A DNA stretch of 15,913 nucleotides, taken from the NCBI GenBank assembly GCA_900549655.1, contig UROZ01000038.1, forward strand, positions 1 through 15,913, in the 5' to 3' direction. The notes under the pieces were generated by a model. It searched no databases and was not told where the DNA came from. It saw only the letters and a list, made by a program, of their open reading frames with translations. A program made the position numbers and the translations under genes. Positions 5,708-12,293 of the stretch are shown here, in pieces (within the stretch, counting starts at the first letter, position 1; each line of letters opens with the position of its first letter). Source of the stretch: an uncultured Collinsella sp. (GTDB lineage Bacteria; Actinomycetota; Coriobacteriia; Coriobacteriales; Coriobacteriaceae).

Positions 5708-6895
5708 TTAGTCAAGCAAAAGTAATCGTTTGTAGACATCGAGGCCTTTGAGAAGAATCTCCTCGTCAAAGAGCATGGTATCGGTATGCAGAGCGCTCAT
5801 CGCATAGGCTGGGCAGTCATCAGCGTCGATCGGGTTTTCTTGTCCTTCTGGCACGCCCGTGCCCAGCAAGAAGAACACGCCCGGCAGATGGCGCTGATAG
5901 AAAGCAAAGTCCTCGGCAATTAACAGCGGCTCGTCCACAAGTTGCAGCTCGGGCAAGGCAGGCGCAATGTGGGCAAACAACTCGGGGTCGTTATCGACTG
6001 GCGGATAGCCCTCGGCAAAGTCGAGATCGTACGTACAGCCCGTTGCGGTGCACGCCTCGTCGAGCGCACGGCGTACGCCCTCGCGCGCACGGTCGAACAT
6101 GGCGTCCGTAAACACACGCAAGCTACCGGCAACATGGGCCTCCCCCGCCACCGCATTGCAGACGGTGCCGGCCTGCAGCAGGCCAAACTTACCGATGCAG
6201 GGCTCATCGGCACCCAGCTCGTCCATCAGCTCGCGCTCGGCAACCAGGAACTTTGCCGCCGCCAGCGCTGCGTCATGTGATTCCTCGACTGGAACGCCGT
6301 AGGTCTTGGCGATATGGATGCTCGTGCCATGGATATGAATGTGCGTCTCGCTCGAGCGCGCCAGCAGCGGACCGGGACAGCTCGCCAGCGTACCGGCAGG
6401 AAGATCGGGCCACACGTGAAAGCCAAAGATGCGGTCGACCCCGTAGCGCTCGAACACGCCGCTCTCGCATACCGTCTTAGCGCCACCGGTTGTTTCCTCG
6501 GCCGGCTGGAACACAAAAAGCACGTTGCGCTTAATAACGCCCGGCTGCTCACGAATCGTACGGTCGACAAAAGTTGCCGCCGCGAGGGCCATAGCCATGT
6601 GCCCGTCGTGGCCGCACGCGTGCATCTTGCCGGGATGCGTCGAGGCAAAAGCGGCGCCCGTCGTCTCCGCAATAGGCAACGCATCCATATCGGCACGAAT
6701 CGCCGTGGCATGCGAGGCACCCGTGCCAGCGTCGAAGAAAGCGCACACGCAACTAGGGCACGGATGGATCACCTCGCAGGCAAGCGGAGCGAGCACGCCC
6801 TCGATATAGGCGATAGTTTGCGGAAGATCGAAGTCGAGCTCCGGAATGCGATGCAGGTCGCGACGATAGCGACGGAGTTCTTGGAGCTCGGTCAT
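5708..6895 (-). CDS. M20-family amidohydrolase, candidate N-acetyl-diaminopimelate deacetylase
   Basis: The protein is 395 aa. ATG 6895 was chosen because GAAAGGA lies 6 nt upstream; ATG 6910 has no such site. Metallopeptidase family M20D motifs are clear: RADMDALPIAE (Asp69, Asp71), HACGHDGH (Cys94, His96), QPAEETTGGA (Glu133, Glu134), FGFHVWPDLPAG (His160) and SALHTDTMLFDEE (His370). These bind two metal ions and place the catalytic Glu. The dimerisation-domain His lies in GTSIHIAKTYG instead of the commoner GxxAHxxxPH. M20D enzymes hydrolyse N-acyl amino acids, indole-amino acids or N-acetyl-LL-diaminopimelate. Its position, divergent from an operon that makes N-acetylated pathway intermediates (DapH), favours the last, releasing acetate and LL-diaminopimelate. 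Substrate assignment is inference; hippurate hydrolase-like activity is the alternative. Confidence 0.87.
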   Translation of the reverse strand: MTELQELRRYRRDLHRIPELDFDLPQTIAYIEGVLAPLACEVIHPCPSCVCAFFDAGTGASHATAIRADMDALPIAETTGAAFASTHPGKMHACGHDGHMAMALAAATFVDRTIREQPGVIKRNVLFVFQPAEETTGGAKTVCESGVFERYGVDRIFGFHVWPDLPAGTLASCPGPLLARSSETHIHIHGTSIHIAKTYGVPVEESHDAALAAAKFLVAERELMDELGADEPCIGKFGLLQAGTVCNAVAGEAHVAGSLRVFTDAMFDRAREGVRRALDEACTATGCTYDLDFAEGYPPVDNDPELFAHIAPALPELQLVDEPLLIAEDFAFYQRHLPGVFFLLGTGVPEGQENPIDADDCPAYAMSALHTDTMLFDEEILLKGLDVYKRLLLLD

Positions 6896-6988
6896 GGGGA
6901 TTCCTTTCATGGGGCAACTCTGTTGTCACCTATTGTGACGCAGGATTGTGGCGCCCTCGTTTCTAGCATGATGCTGCATTTTTTAAAC

Positions 6989-7017
6989 GTTATATACGAA
7001 TACTCTTGTTTGGTAAA
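6989..7017 (-). promoter_or_regulatory. Candidate promoter of the M20 amidohydrolase gene
   Basis: On the minus strand TTTACC (7017-7012) and TATAAC (6994-6989) are 17 nt apart, matching four and five of six consensus bases. Transcription would begin near 6982 and give a leader of about 87 nt. Its -35 box coincides with one arm of the TGGTAAAG inverted repeat. Confidence 0.5.
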
Positions 7018-7034
7018 GTGCAACGTGGTAGGGT
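7006..7034 (+). promoter_or_regulatory. Candidate promoter of the lysine operon
   Basis: TTGTTT (7006-7011) and TAGGGT (7029-7034) lie 17 nt apart, each matching four of six consensus bases. Transcription would start near 7041, just ahead of the riboswitch P1 helix at 7046, which supports the call. It overlaps the divergent amidohydrolase promoter. Confidence 0.48.
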
Positions 7035-7042
7035 CTTTACCA
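7011..7042. repeat. Inverted repeat TGGTAAAG-N16-CTTTACCA over divergent promoters
   Basis: Perfect 8-bp arms (7011-7018 and 7035-7042) flank 16 nt. A second, nested pair GTGGTA/TACCAC shares the right arm. The left arm covers the -35 of the amidohydrolase promoter and the spacer of the lysine operon promoter, and the right arm covers the operon start point. It looks like an operator able to affect both directions; the regulator is unknown. Confidence 0.5.
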
Positions 7043-7045
7043 CTT

Positions 7046-7202
7046 GATAGAGGCGCGGGCACGAAGAGCCGCGGGCGAGTCGGCAGACTTTGACCCCGCG
7101 GGGAGGCGAAACCCGCCGAACTGGGTTTTTCGGGCACGAACAGCCTGGTGGGCCTGCGGGAAACACTCGCAGGACTGTCTGCAGCAATGCGGGAGCGCTA
7201 TC
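7046..7202 (+). ncRNA. Lysine riboswitch (L-box) aptamer
   Basis: The leader of the lysA-dapA operon matches the lysine riboswitch closely. It begins GATAGAGGCGCG and ends GGAGCGCTATC, so P1 is closed by GATAG (7046-7050) with CTATC (7198-7202). P2 arms are CCGCGGG (7069-7075) and CCCGCGG (7095-7101), with an inner AGTC/GACT stem. Then come GGAGGCGAAACCCGCCGAA (stem 7105-7108 with 7114-7117), and a P5 stem CCTGCG/CGCAGG (7153-7158, 7168-7173) followed by the conserved GGACTGTC. In this class lysine stabilises P1 and turns expression off, matching the diaminopimelate and lysine genes downstream. Confidence 0.93.
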
Positions 7203-7260
7203 CGGACATTGGGTCCACGCTATGCGGATTCGATGCGCAGATGGCGCCGTCTGGATAGCG
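7196..7260 (+). promoter_or_regulatory. Riboswitch expression platform helix
   Basis: CGCTATCCGGAC (7196-7207) can pair over 12 positions, one being G-U, with GTCTGGATAGCG (7249-7260). The left arm contains the 3' strand of P1, so this helix and the lysine-bound aptamer exclude one another. A competing small hairpin CAGATG-GCGC-CGTCTG sits at 7238-7253. No U-run follows, so no intrinsic terminator is visible. The weak ribosome binding site GAGG (7260-7263) abuts the helix, which points to control of translation or Rho-dependent termination. Confidence 0.65.
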
Positions 7261-7273
7261 AGGTTTACGGGAC

Positions 7274-9583
7274 ATGGCATTGACCCCCAACGAGGCATAT
7301 GCGGCCAAGCAGCCGTTTGTGGACAAGGAGACACTCGAGCATATCGTCGAGCAGTTCCCCACGCCGTTTCATCTATACGACGAGGCGGGTATCCGCCGCA
7401 ACATGCAAGAAGTGCGCGACGCCTTTGCGTGGAACCCGGGGTTTAAGGAGTACTTTGCCGTCAAGGCCAACCCCAACCCGGCCCTTATCTCAATTCTCAA
7501 CGAATACGGCTGCGGCTGCGATTGCTCGAGCTATACCGAGCTCATGATCGCCCGCTCGCTGGGCATCACCGGCCATGACATCATGTTCTCGTCCAACGAC
7601 ACGCCGGCGGCAGACTTTGAGCTTGCCGACAAGTTGGGCGCCATCGTCAACTTCGACGATATCAGCCACATTGAGTTTTACGAGCGCGTCGCGGGACCCA
7701 TCCCCAAGACGGTGAGCTGCCGTTTTAACCCGGGCGGCCTGTTCCAGCTTTCCAACGGCATTATGGACAACCCGGGCGATTCCAAGTACGGCATGACCAC
7801 CGAGCAGCTCTTTGATGCCTTCCGCATGCTCAAGGCCAAGGGCGCCGAGGACTTTGGCATCCATGCCTTCCTTGCCAGCAACACCGTCACCAACGATTAC
7901 TACCCCAAGCTCGCGCGAATCCTCTTTGAACTTGCCGTGCGCCTGGAGCGCGAGACCGGTGCACATGTCGCCTTTATCAATCTGTCCGGCGGTGTGGGTA
8001 TCCCCTACCTGCCCGAGCAGCAGGCCAATGACATCCACGCCATCGGCGAGGGTGTACACGCGGCCTACGACGAGATCCTGGTTCCCGCCGGCATGGGCGA
8101 TGTGGCGATCTGCACCGAGATGGGCCGCTTTATGATGGGCCCCTACGGGTGCCTGGTCACCAAGGCCATTCACGAAAAGCGGATCTACAAAGACTATATC
8201 GGCGTGGACGCAAGTGCCGTCGACCTCATTCGTCCTGCCATGTATGGCGCTTACCACCACGTTACAGTGATGGGCCAGCCGGGTGGCCCCGACAAGTCCG
8301 CAGCTCCCGTCACGAACACGTACGATATCACGGGCAACCTGTGCGAAAACAACGACAAGTTCGCCATCGACCGCGAGCTGCCGCATATCGACATGGGTGA
8401 CCTGCTTGTAATCCACGATACCGGTGCGCATGGCTACTCCATGGGCTACAACTACAACGGACGTCTGCGCTCCGCCGAGGTCCTGCTGCGCCCCGATGGC
8501 GCGGCCGACCTCATCCGCCGCGCCGAGCGCCCGGGCGATTACTTTTCCACGCTCGACGTGCTGCCGTGCGGCCGAGAGCTGCTGGCCAAGTCGCGCGCCG
8601 AAAGCGCCCGCCGTCGCGCCCAAGACGAGCGCCTGGCAGTCGCAGCTCAATGGAACAAACGCATCCAGATCGCGGAGGCGAAGGAGAAGAACATGGACAT
8701 CCGCAATCTCGAGGGCTCAATCGTCGCCCTGGTTACGCCGTTTAAAAAGGACGGCAGTGTCGACTTTGACGCGCTCGAGCGCCTTATCGATTTCCACTTG
8801 CAAAATGGCACCGACGCCATTCTCACCCTGGGCACCACCGGCGAGAGCGCCACGATGACCGATGACGAGGACAACTCCGTCGTCGCCGCCGTGGTCAAGC
8901 ATGTTGCAGGACGCGTCCCCGTCATCGCCGGCTCAGGCTCCAACTCCACGCAGACCATGCTCACCAAGTCGCTTACTTACCAGGGCTTGGGAGCCGACGG
9001 CCTGCTGCTCATTACCCCCTACTACAACAAGTCCAACGAAGAGGGTATCTATCAGCACTTTAAGACCGTCGCCGATGCCGTTGACATCCCCTGCATCCTG
9101 TACAACATCCCCGGCCGCTGCGGCTGCGGTATCAGCGAGCGCAACGTAGAGCGCCTAGCCGCGCACCCCAACATCATGGGCATCAAGGAGGCCTCGGGCA
9201 ACGTCGCCTACGCGGCCAAGATCGCCCACCTGCTGTCCGACGATTTCCGCATGTACTCGGGCGAGGATGCACTCACAGTGCCGCTCATGAGCCTGGGCGC
9301 TTCGGGCACCATCAGCGTGTGGGCCGACGTGCAGCCGCAGCTTGTACACGACATGTGCCGCGCTTATCTGGACGGCGACGTAGCGCGCGCCCGCGATATC
9401 CAGATTGCCGGCCAGCCGCTCATCAACGCCCTCTTTAGCGAGGTCAACCCCATCCCCGTCAAGGAAGCGCTCGCCCAGATGGGCATGATCGAGGCAAACT
9501 ACCGTATGCCGCTGTGCCCCATGGCAGACGACACGCGAGCCGCACTTACCGATGCTCTGAAGGGAGCTGGTCTACTTGATTAA
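7274..9583 (+). CDS. lysA-dapA: LysA-DapA fusion: diaminopimelate decarboxylase + dihydrodipicolinate synthase
   Basis: One uninterrupted frame of 769 codons from ATG 7274 encodes two enzymes. Residues 1-430 are diaminopimelate decarboxylase (fold type III PLP enzyme, last step to lysine). It has YFAVKANPNP (PLP Lys64), NLSGGVGIPY, CTEMGRF, NLCENND (Cys357, where CESGD is usual) and AHGYSMGYNYNGRLRSAEVLL. Residues 432-473 are a basic helical linker. Residues 474-769 (296 aa, full family length) are dihydrodipicolinate synthase, which condenses pyruvate and aspartate semialdehyde. It has TLGTTGES, YNIPGR (Tyr610) and IMGIKEASGN (Schiff-base Lys638). The two reactions are the first and last of the pathway, so direct channelling is not obvious. 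A strong internal AAGGAG site 6 nt before ATG 8693 could also yield free DapA. No stop in any forward frame lies across the linker. The lysine riboswitch controls it. Confidence 0.9.
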   Translation: MALTPNEAYAAKQPFVDKETLEHIVEQFPTPFHLYDEAGIRRNMQEVRDAFAWNPGFKEYFAVKANPNPALISILNEYGCGCDCSSYTELMIARSLGITGHDIMFSSNDTPAADFELADKLGAIVNFDDISHIEFYERVAGPIPKTVSCRFNPGGLFQLSNGIMDNPGDSKYGMTTEQLFDAFRMLKAKGAEDFGIHAFLASNTVTNDYYPKLARILFELAVRLERETGAHVAFINLSGGVGIPYLPEQQANDIHAIGEGVHAAYDEILVPAGMGDVAICTEMGRFMMGPYGCLVTKAIHEKRIYKDYIGVDASAVDLIRPAMYGAYHHVTVMGQPGGPDKSAAPVTNTYDITGNLCENNDKFAIDRELPHIDMGDLLVIHDTGAHGYSMGYNYNGRLRSAEVLLRPDGAADLIRRAERPGDYFSTLDVLPCGRELLAKSRAESARRRAQDERLAVAAQWNKRIQIAEAKEKNMDIRNLEGSIVALVTPFKKDGSVDFDALERLIDFHLQNGTDAILTLGTTGESATMTDDEDNSVVAAVVKHVAGRVPVIAGSGSNSTQTMLTKSLTYQGLGADGLLLITPYYNKSNEEGIYQHFKTVADAVDIPCILYNIPGRCGCGISERNVERLAAHPNIMGIKEASGNVAYAAKIAHLLSDDFRMYSGEDALTVPLMSLGASGTISVWADVQPQLVHDMCRAYLDGDVARARDIQIAGQPLINALFSEVNPIPVKEALAQMGMIEANYRMPLCPMADDTRAALTDALKGAGLLD
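8683..8695 (+). promoter_or_regulatory. dapA: Internal ribosome binding site and ATG for separate DapA
   Basis: Inside the fused frame, GAAGGAGAAGAACATG places AAGGAG 6 nt before ATG 8693, exactly where stand-alone DapA proteins begin (MDIRNLEGSIVALVTPF). This is a better site than the one before ATG 7274. It suggests the cell may make a 296-aa DapA as well as the fusion, or that the fusion arose recently by loss of the lysA stop codon. Confidence 0.6.
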
Positions 9584-10316
9584 GACCGTCATTATGGGAA
9601 CGGGCCGCATGGGCTCGCTCATCCGCACTACCGCCGAAGGCATTGTCGACGCCGCCGGGCAGCCCGTTTTTGATATCGTGGCCCAGATTGGCTTCGATTT
9701 GAGCGAGCTCGAGAACGCACCGGCTGCCGACGTCATCATCGACTTCTCGAACGTCGCGACCTTCGACGCCGTCGTCGCCTATGTCGAGCGCACGGGCGCG
9801 GCGTTGGTCTCAGGCACCACAGGCTACACCCCCGAGCAGATGGACCGCCTGCGTGAGCTGGGCCAGAACACCCGCGTTATGCACTCGGGCAATTACTCCA
9901 TCGGTATCGCAGCCCTGCGCCATCTGGTAGCGCAGGCTACACGCGAGCTGCCCGGCTTTGACTGCGAAATCGTCGAGACGCACCACAACCAAAAGGTCGA
10001 CGCCCCCAGCGGCACTGCCAAGCTACTGCTCGACGCCGTCGTCGAAGCCGAGCCCGAGGCAGGCTACCACCCCGTCTATGGCCGCGAGGGCATGTGCGGA
10101 GCACGCGATCCCAAGGAAATCGGTATGCACTCGCTGCGCGGCGGCACCGTCGCCGGCGTGCACGAGGTGAGCTTCTTTGGCCAGGACGAGGAGGTCACGC
10201 TCACCCACCGCGCCACGAGCCGTCAGATCTTTGTCAACGGCGCCTTGGCAGCCGCGCAGAAGCTCGTCACCCGCGAACCCGGCTTCTATACGTTCGACCA
10301 GGTCATGTTTGCCTAA
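9576..10316 (+). CDS. dapB: 4-hydroxy-tetrahydrodipicolinate reductase
   Basis: The protein is 246 aa, a normal DapB length. TTG 9576 is the start because the first beta strand IKTVIMGTGRMGS must be included; the next ATG (9594) would cut it. AAGGGAG lies about 9 nt upstream. The Rossmann motif is MGTGRMG (7-13). The coenzyme loop is SGTTGYT (79-85). The catalytic segment is ETHHNQKVDAPSGTAK (134-149, with His136, His137 and Lys140). RGGTVAGVHEVSFFG supports the tetramer domain. It reduces the DapA product to tetrahydrodipicolinate with NAD(P)H. It overlaps the lysA-dapA stop by 8 nt, so the two are translationally coupled and co-transcribed under the riboswitch. Confidence 0.96.
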   Translation: MIKTVIMGTGRMGSLIRTTAEGIVDAAGQPVFDIVAQIGFDLSELENAPAADVIIDFSNVATFDAVVAYVERTGAALVSGTTGYTPEQMDRLRELGQNTRVMHSGNYSIGIAALRHLVAQATRELPGFDCEIVETHHNQKVDAPSGTAKLLLDAVVEAEPEAGYHPVYGREGMCGARDPKEIGMHSLRGGTVAGVHEVSFFGQDEEVTLTHRATSRQIFVNGALAAAQKLVTREPGFYTFDQVMFA

Positions 10317-10355
10317 CCAGGAATCAACCGAATCCACCCAAAGGAGAGATAGCAA

Positions 10356-11075
10356 ATGAGCAACGCAGCCGAGATGGATGCACAGGAGATTATCAACTAC
10401 ATCGCCACCGCGCCCAAAAAGACGCCCGTCAAGCTGTACGTGCGCGAAAAGCCCGGCATGAAGGTCCAGTGGGGCGATGCGCACGTCTACGGTGGTCGTC
10501 GCGGCAAGACCGTCTTTGGCGACTGGGAGGAACTCAAGGCCATCCTGGACGCCAATGCCGATTCCATCGATTACTACGACGTCGAGAATGACTGCCGCAA
10601 CTCCGCCGTCCCCATGCTCGACCTTAAGGGCATCAACGCCCGCATTGAGCCGGGCGCGATCATCCGCGACCGCGTCGAGATCGGCGACCGCGCCGTCATC
10701 ATGATGGGCGCCATCATCAACATCGGCTCCGTTATCGGCGAGGGCTCTATGATTGATATGGGCGCCGTCCTGGGCGGCCGCGCAACCGTGGGCAAGAACT
10801 GCCACATCGGCGCCGGCACCGTACTGGCAGGCGTCGTTGAGCCCGCGAGTGCCACGCCCGTCATCATCGAAGATGATGTCATGATTGGCGCCAACGCCGT
10901 GGTCCTGGAGGGCGTGCGCGTGGGCAAGGGCGCCGTCGTGGCTGCCGGTGCCGTGTGCGTCGAGGACGTCCCCGCCGGCGCCGTCGTGGCCGGTGTCCCC
11001 GCCCGCGCCATCAAGATGCGCGACGAGAAGACCGACAGCAAGACCGGCCTCGAAGAGGGCTTACGTCAACTTTAA
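10356..11075 (+). CDS. dapH: 2,3,4,5-tetrahydropyridine-2,6-dicarboxylate N-acetyltransferase
   Basis: The protein is 239 aa from ATG 10356, with AAGGAGA 8 nt upstream. Residues 1-88 form the alpha/beta N-terminal domain typical of DapH (MDAQEIINYI, TPVKLYV, YGGRRGKTVFGDW). Residues 92-215 are a left-handed beta helix of hexapeptide repeats (IEPGAIIRDRVEIGDRAVIM, VIGEGSMIDMGAVLGG, ENCHIGAGTVLAG-like coils), ending VPAGAVVAGVPARAIK. Length and N-terminus match the acetyl-CoA enzyme of Firmicutes (about 236 aa) and not the longer succinyl-CoA DapD of many Actinobacteria. It makes N-acetyl-2-amino-6-oxopimelate, so the pathway next needs an aminotransferase and a deacetylase; candidates for both lie in this window. 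It lies 39 nt after dapB and is the last operon gene. Confidence 0.93.
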   Translation: MSNAAEMDAQEIINYIATAPKKTPVKLYVREKPGMKVQWGDAHVYGGRRGKTVFGDWEELKAILDANADSIDYYDVENDCRNSAVPMLDLKGINARIEPGAIIRDRVEIGDRAVIMMGAIINIGSVIGEGSMIDMGAVLGGRATVGKNCHIGAGTVLAGVVEPASATPVIIEDDVMIGANAVVLEGVRVGKGAVVAAGAVCVEDVPAGAVVAGVPARAIKMRDEKTDSKTGLEEGLRQL

Positions 11076-11079
11076 TAGT

Positions 11080-11103
11080 TACGCGGTTTTGACAAACCGC
11101 GTA
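11080..11103 (+). other. Perfect 10-bp hairpin after dapH
   Basis: TACGCGGTTT (11080-11089) pairs with AAACCGCGTA (11094-11103) across a 4-nt loop, 4 nt after the dapH stop. ATTAAG follows, so there is no U-tract. It precedes the true terminator by 15 nt and may protect the transcript end or serve as a backup signal. Confidence 0.6.
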
Positions 11104-11118
11104 TTAAGCCCCAAGTAA

Positions 11119-11159
11119 AAAGGCCGAAGCCCTCATCCGAGGCTTCGGCCTTTATTTTT
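11119..11159 (+). terminator. Bidirectional terminator between dapH and the nucleoid protein gene
   Basis: A 13-bp stem (AAAGGCCGAAGCC 11119-11131 with GGCTTCGGCCTTT 11141-11153) and 9-nt loop is followed by TTTATTTTT on the plus strand. On the minus strand the stem is followed by TTTTTAC, so it also serves the converging gene that ends at 11178. Confidence 0.95.
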
Positions 11160-11177
11160 GCAGCGTCCAAGCGCAGT

Positions 11178-12182
11178 TTATCGATTCTCAATTGACCCGA
11201 TGTTTTTGAGCTCGATGGAGATGAGGCCGTTGGGCTCGTTGACAAACTCGATGTACTCAGAGTTCGAACCCATCTCGGCCGGGAAGCTGATCTCGATGCC
11301 CGTGTCGGTACGGATCTTATGATTGCGCACCGCCGCGCGTTCGACCTGCTTGCGCTCCACGGGCACACGCTCAGGCACCTTCTCCTCAGTCAGTGCCGCG
11401 CGCACGCTCTCCTTGATAACCGGCTCGTCCTCAAAGACCTCATCGACGATATCCCAAGGGGGCAGTTCCTCGTCATCCTCAACTTTCTCGGCAACAGCAG
11501 CCTTAACCTTGGCGAGTGCTACAGCCGTGTTGGCACCGTGCTCCTCGGCGACTTCCTCGACCACACGCGTCACGGTGTCGATGACCTCCTTGCCCGATAC
11601 CCCCGTGTCGCACTGCAGCAGGCCATCGGGAATGAGCATGCGATCCTCGCCGGCAATCTTGCGCTTCTTATCCACATAGCCGATCTCCATGGTGCTTGCA
11701 CGCACGATTGCATAGCTCGGCACCTTTTGCGAGGGATTCGGCAGAATGGCGTAGTGGCGCGCAATGTCGTTGCGCACCTCGCCCTCTTCGCGACCCACCT
11801 CGTGCATAAAAGCCTGCTTGGAGCCCAGCAGCATCACGGCAAACCAGCGGGCATCCTCATCGTCATCAAAGTCCGCCACAAGCACGTCAGTGGACTCGGC
11901 TTTCTCGGCCTTGGTAAGTTCGGAAGAGATGAACTCCGCAATCTGCTGAGACAGATCCACGAACTCACGCTCACCAAAGAAATAGCCCTTGAGCTCGCCG
12001 CCGAATGCGGAGTTCTCGGCAAACGTGGCACGCTTGTTATCAGCCGAGGTACGAGCGCGCCGCAAATGCGTGGTTACGAAATTACGCACGGTGCGGCTCT
12101 CAATATCGAGCTCGCGCTGGCTCATGACGTTGACGGCAGAGTCAAAGTCCAGGATATGCAGAATCGCGTGATTGATTTTCAT
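11178..12182 (-). CDS. Nucleoid-associated protein, NdpA/YejK type
   Basis: The protein is 334 aa from ATG 12182, with CGGA about 9 nt upstream. The alternative ATG 12191 adds MPY; family members begin MKIN-AILHILDF as here, favouring 12182. The sequence carries the family's N-terminal MKINHAILHILDFDSAVNVMSQRELD, a central region with ADFDDDEDARWFAVMLLGSKQAFMHEV, and a long Glu/Val-rich acidic segment (about 210-270). Related proteins bind the bacterial chromosome; their molecular role is poorly known and some relatives lie near mobile or defence genes. It stands as a single gene with no partner of the same strand close upstream. A lone minus-strand transcript ending at the shared terminator is likely. 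Confidence 0.82.
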   Translation of the reverse strand: MKINHAILHILDFDSAVNVMSQRELDIESRTVRNFVTTHLRRARTSADNKRATFAENSAFGGELKGYFFGEREFVDLSQQIAEFISSELTKAEKAESTDVLVADFDDDEDARWFAVMLLGSKQAFMHEVGREEGEVRNDIARHYAILPNPSQKVPSYAIVRASTMEIGYVDKKRKIAGEDRMLIPDGLLQCDTGVSGKEVIDTVTRVVEEVAEEHGANTAVALAKVKAAVAEKVEDDEELPPWDIVDEVFEDEPVIKESVRAALTEEKVPERVPVERKQVERAAVRNHKIRTDTGIEISFPAEMGSNSEYIEFVNEPNGLISIELKNIGSIENR

Positions 12183-12256
12183 ATACGGCATTCCGTTCTA
12201 GATCGATTTCGGCACGAACCAGTATAGCGGTCGATCCCGCCCCAGGCGCATCGAAG

Positions 12257-12291
12257 ATTGGTGCATCGGGGACAGGTTGCTTTGCACCAAT
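12257..12291. repeat. Hairpin repeat copy 1, downstream of the hydrolase gene
   Basis: Nine-base arms ATTGGTGCA (12257-12265) and TGCACCAAT (12283-12291) flank 17 nt. The stretch 12258-12290 matches 29 of 33 positions at 13471-13503 in the same orientation. It starts 2 nt after the hydrolase stop codon. No U-tract follows on the minus strand. Form and placement suggest a dispersed, REP-like palindromic element. Confidence 0.8.
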
Positions 12292-12293
12292 GG

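Noticed and set aside
7196..7273. Intrinsic terminator in the lysine riboswitch leader
   Set aside because: Stable stems exist but none is followed by a run of T before the start codon.
7490..8650. 386-codon minus-strand open frame opposite lysA
   Set aside because: It lies entirely antisense to a gene with clear catalytic motifs; high GC makes such long antisense frames common.
8580..8735. Frameshift or sequencing error joining lysA and dapA
   Set aside because: No stop triplet is visible in any forward frame across the linker, so a one-base indel would not restore a lysA stop there; a point mutation of a former stop remains possible.
10023..10805. 260-codon minus-strand open frame across dapB and dapH
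   Set aside because: It is a shadow of the two conserved genes; its Asp/Ala/Gly/Val composition is what antisense of GC-rich code gives.
12257..12291. Terminator for the hydrolase gene
   Set aside because: The hairpin follows the stop codon, but no T-run follows on the minus strand and the same element occurs upstream of the gene, so it fits a dispersed repeat better.
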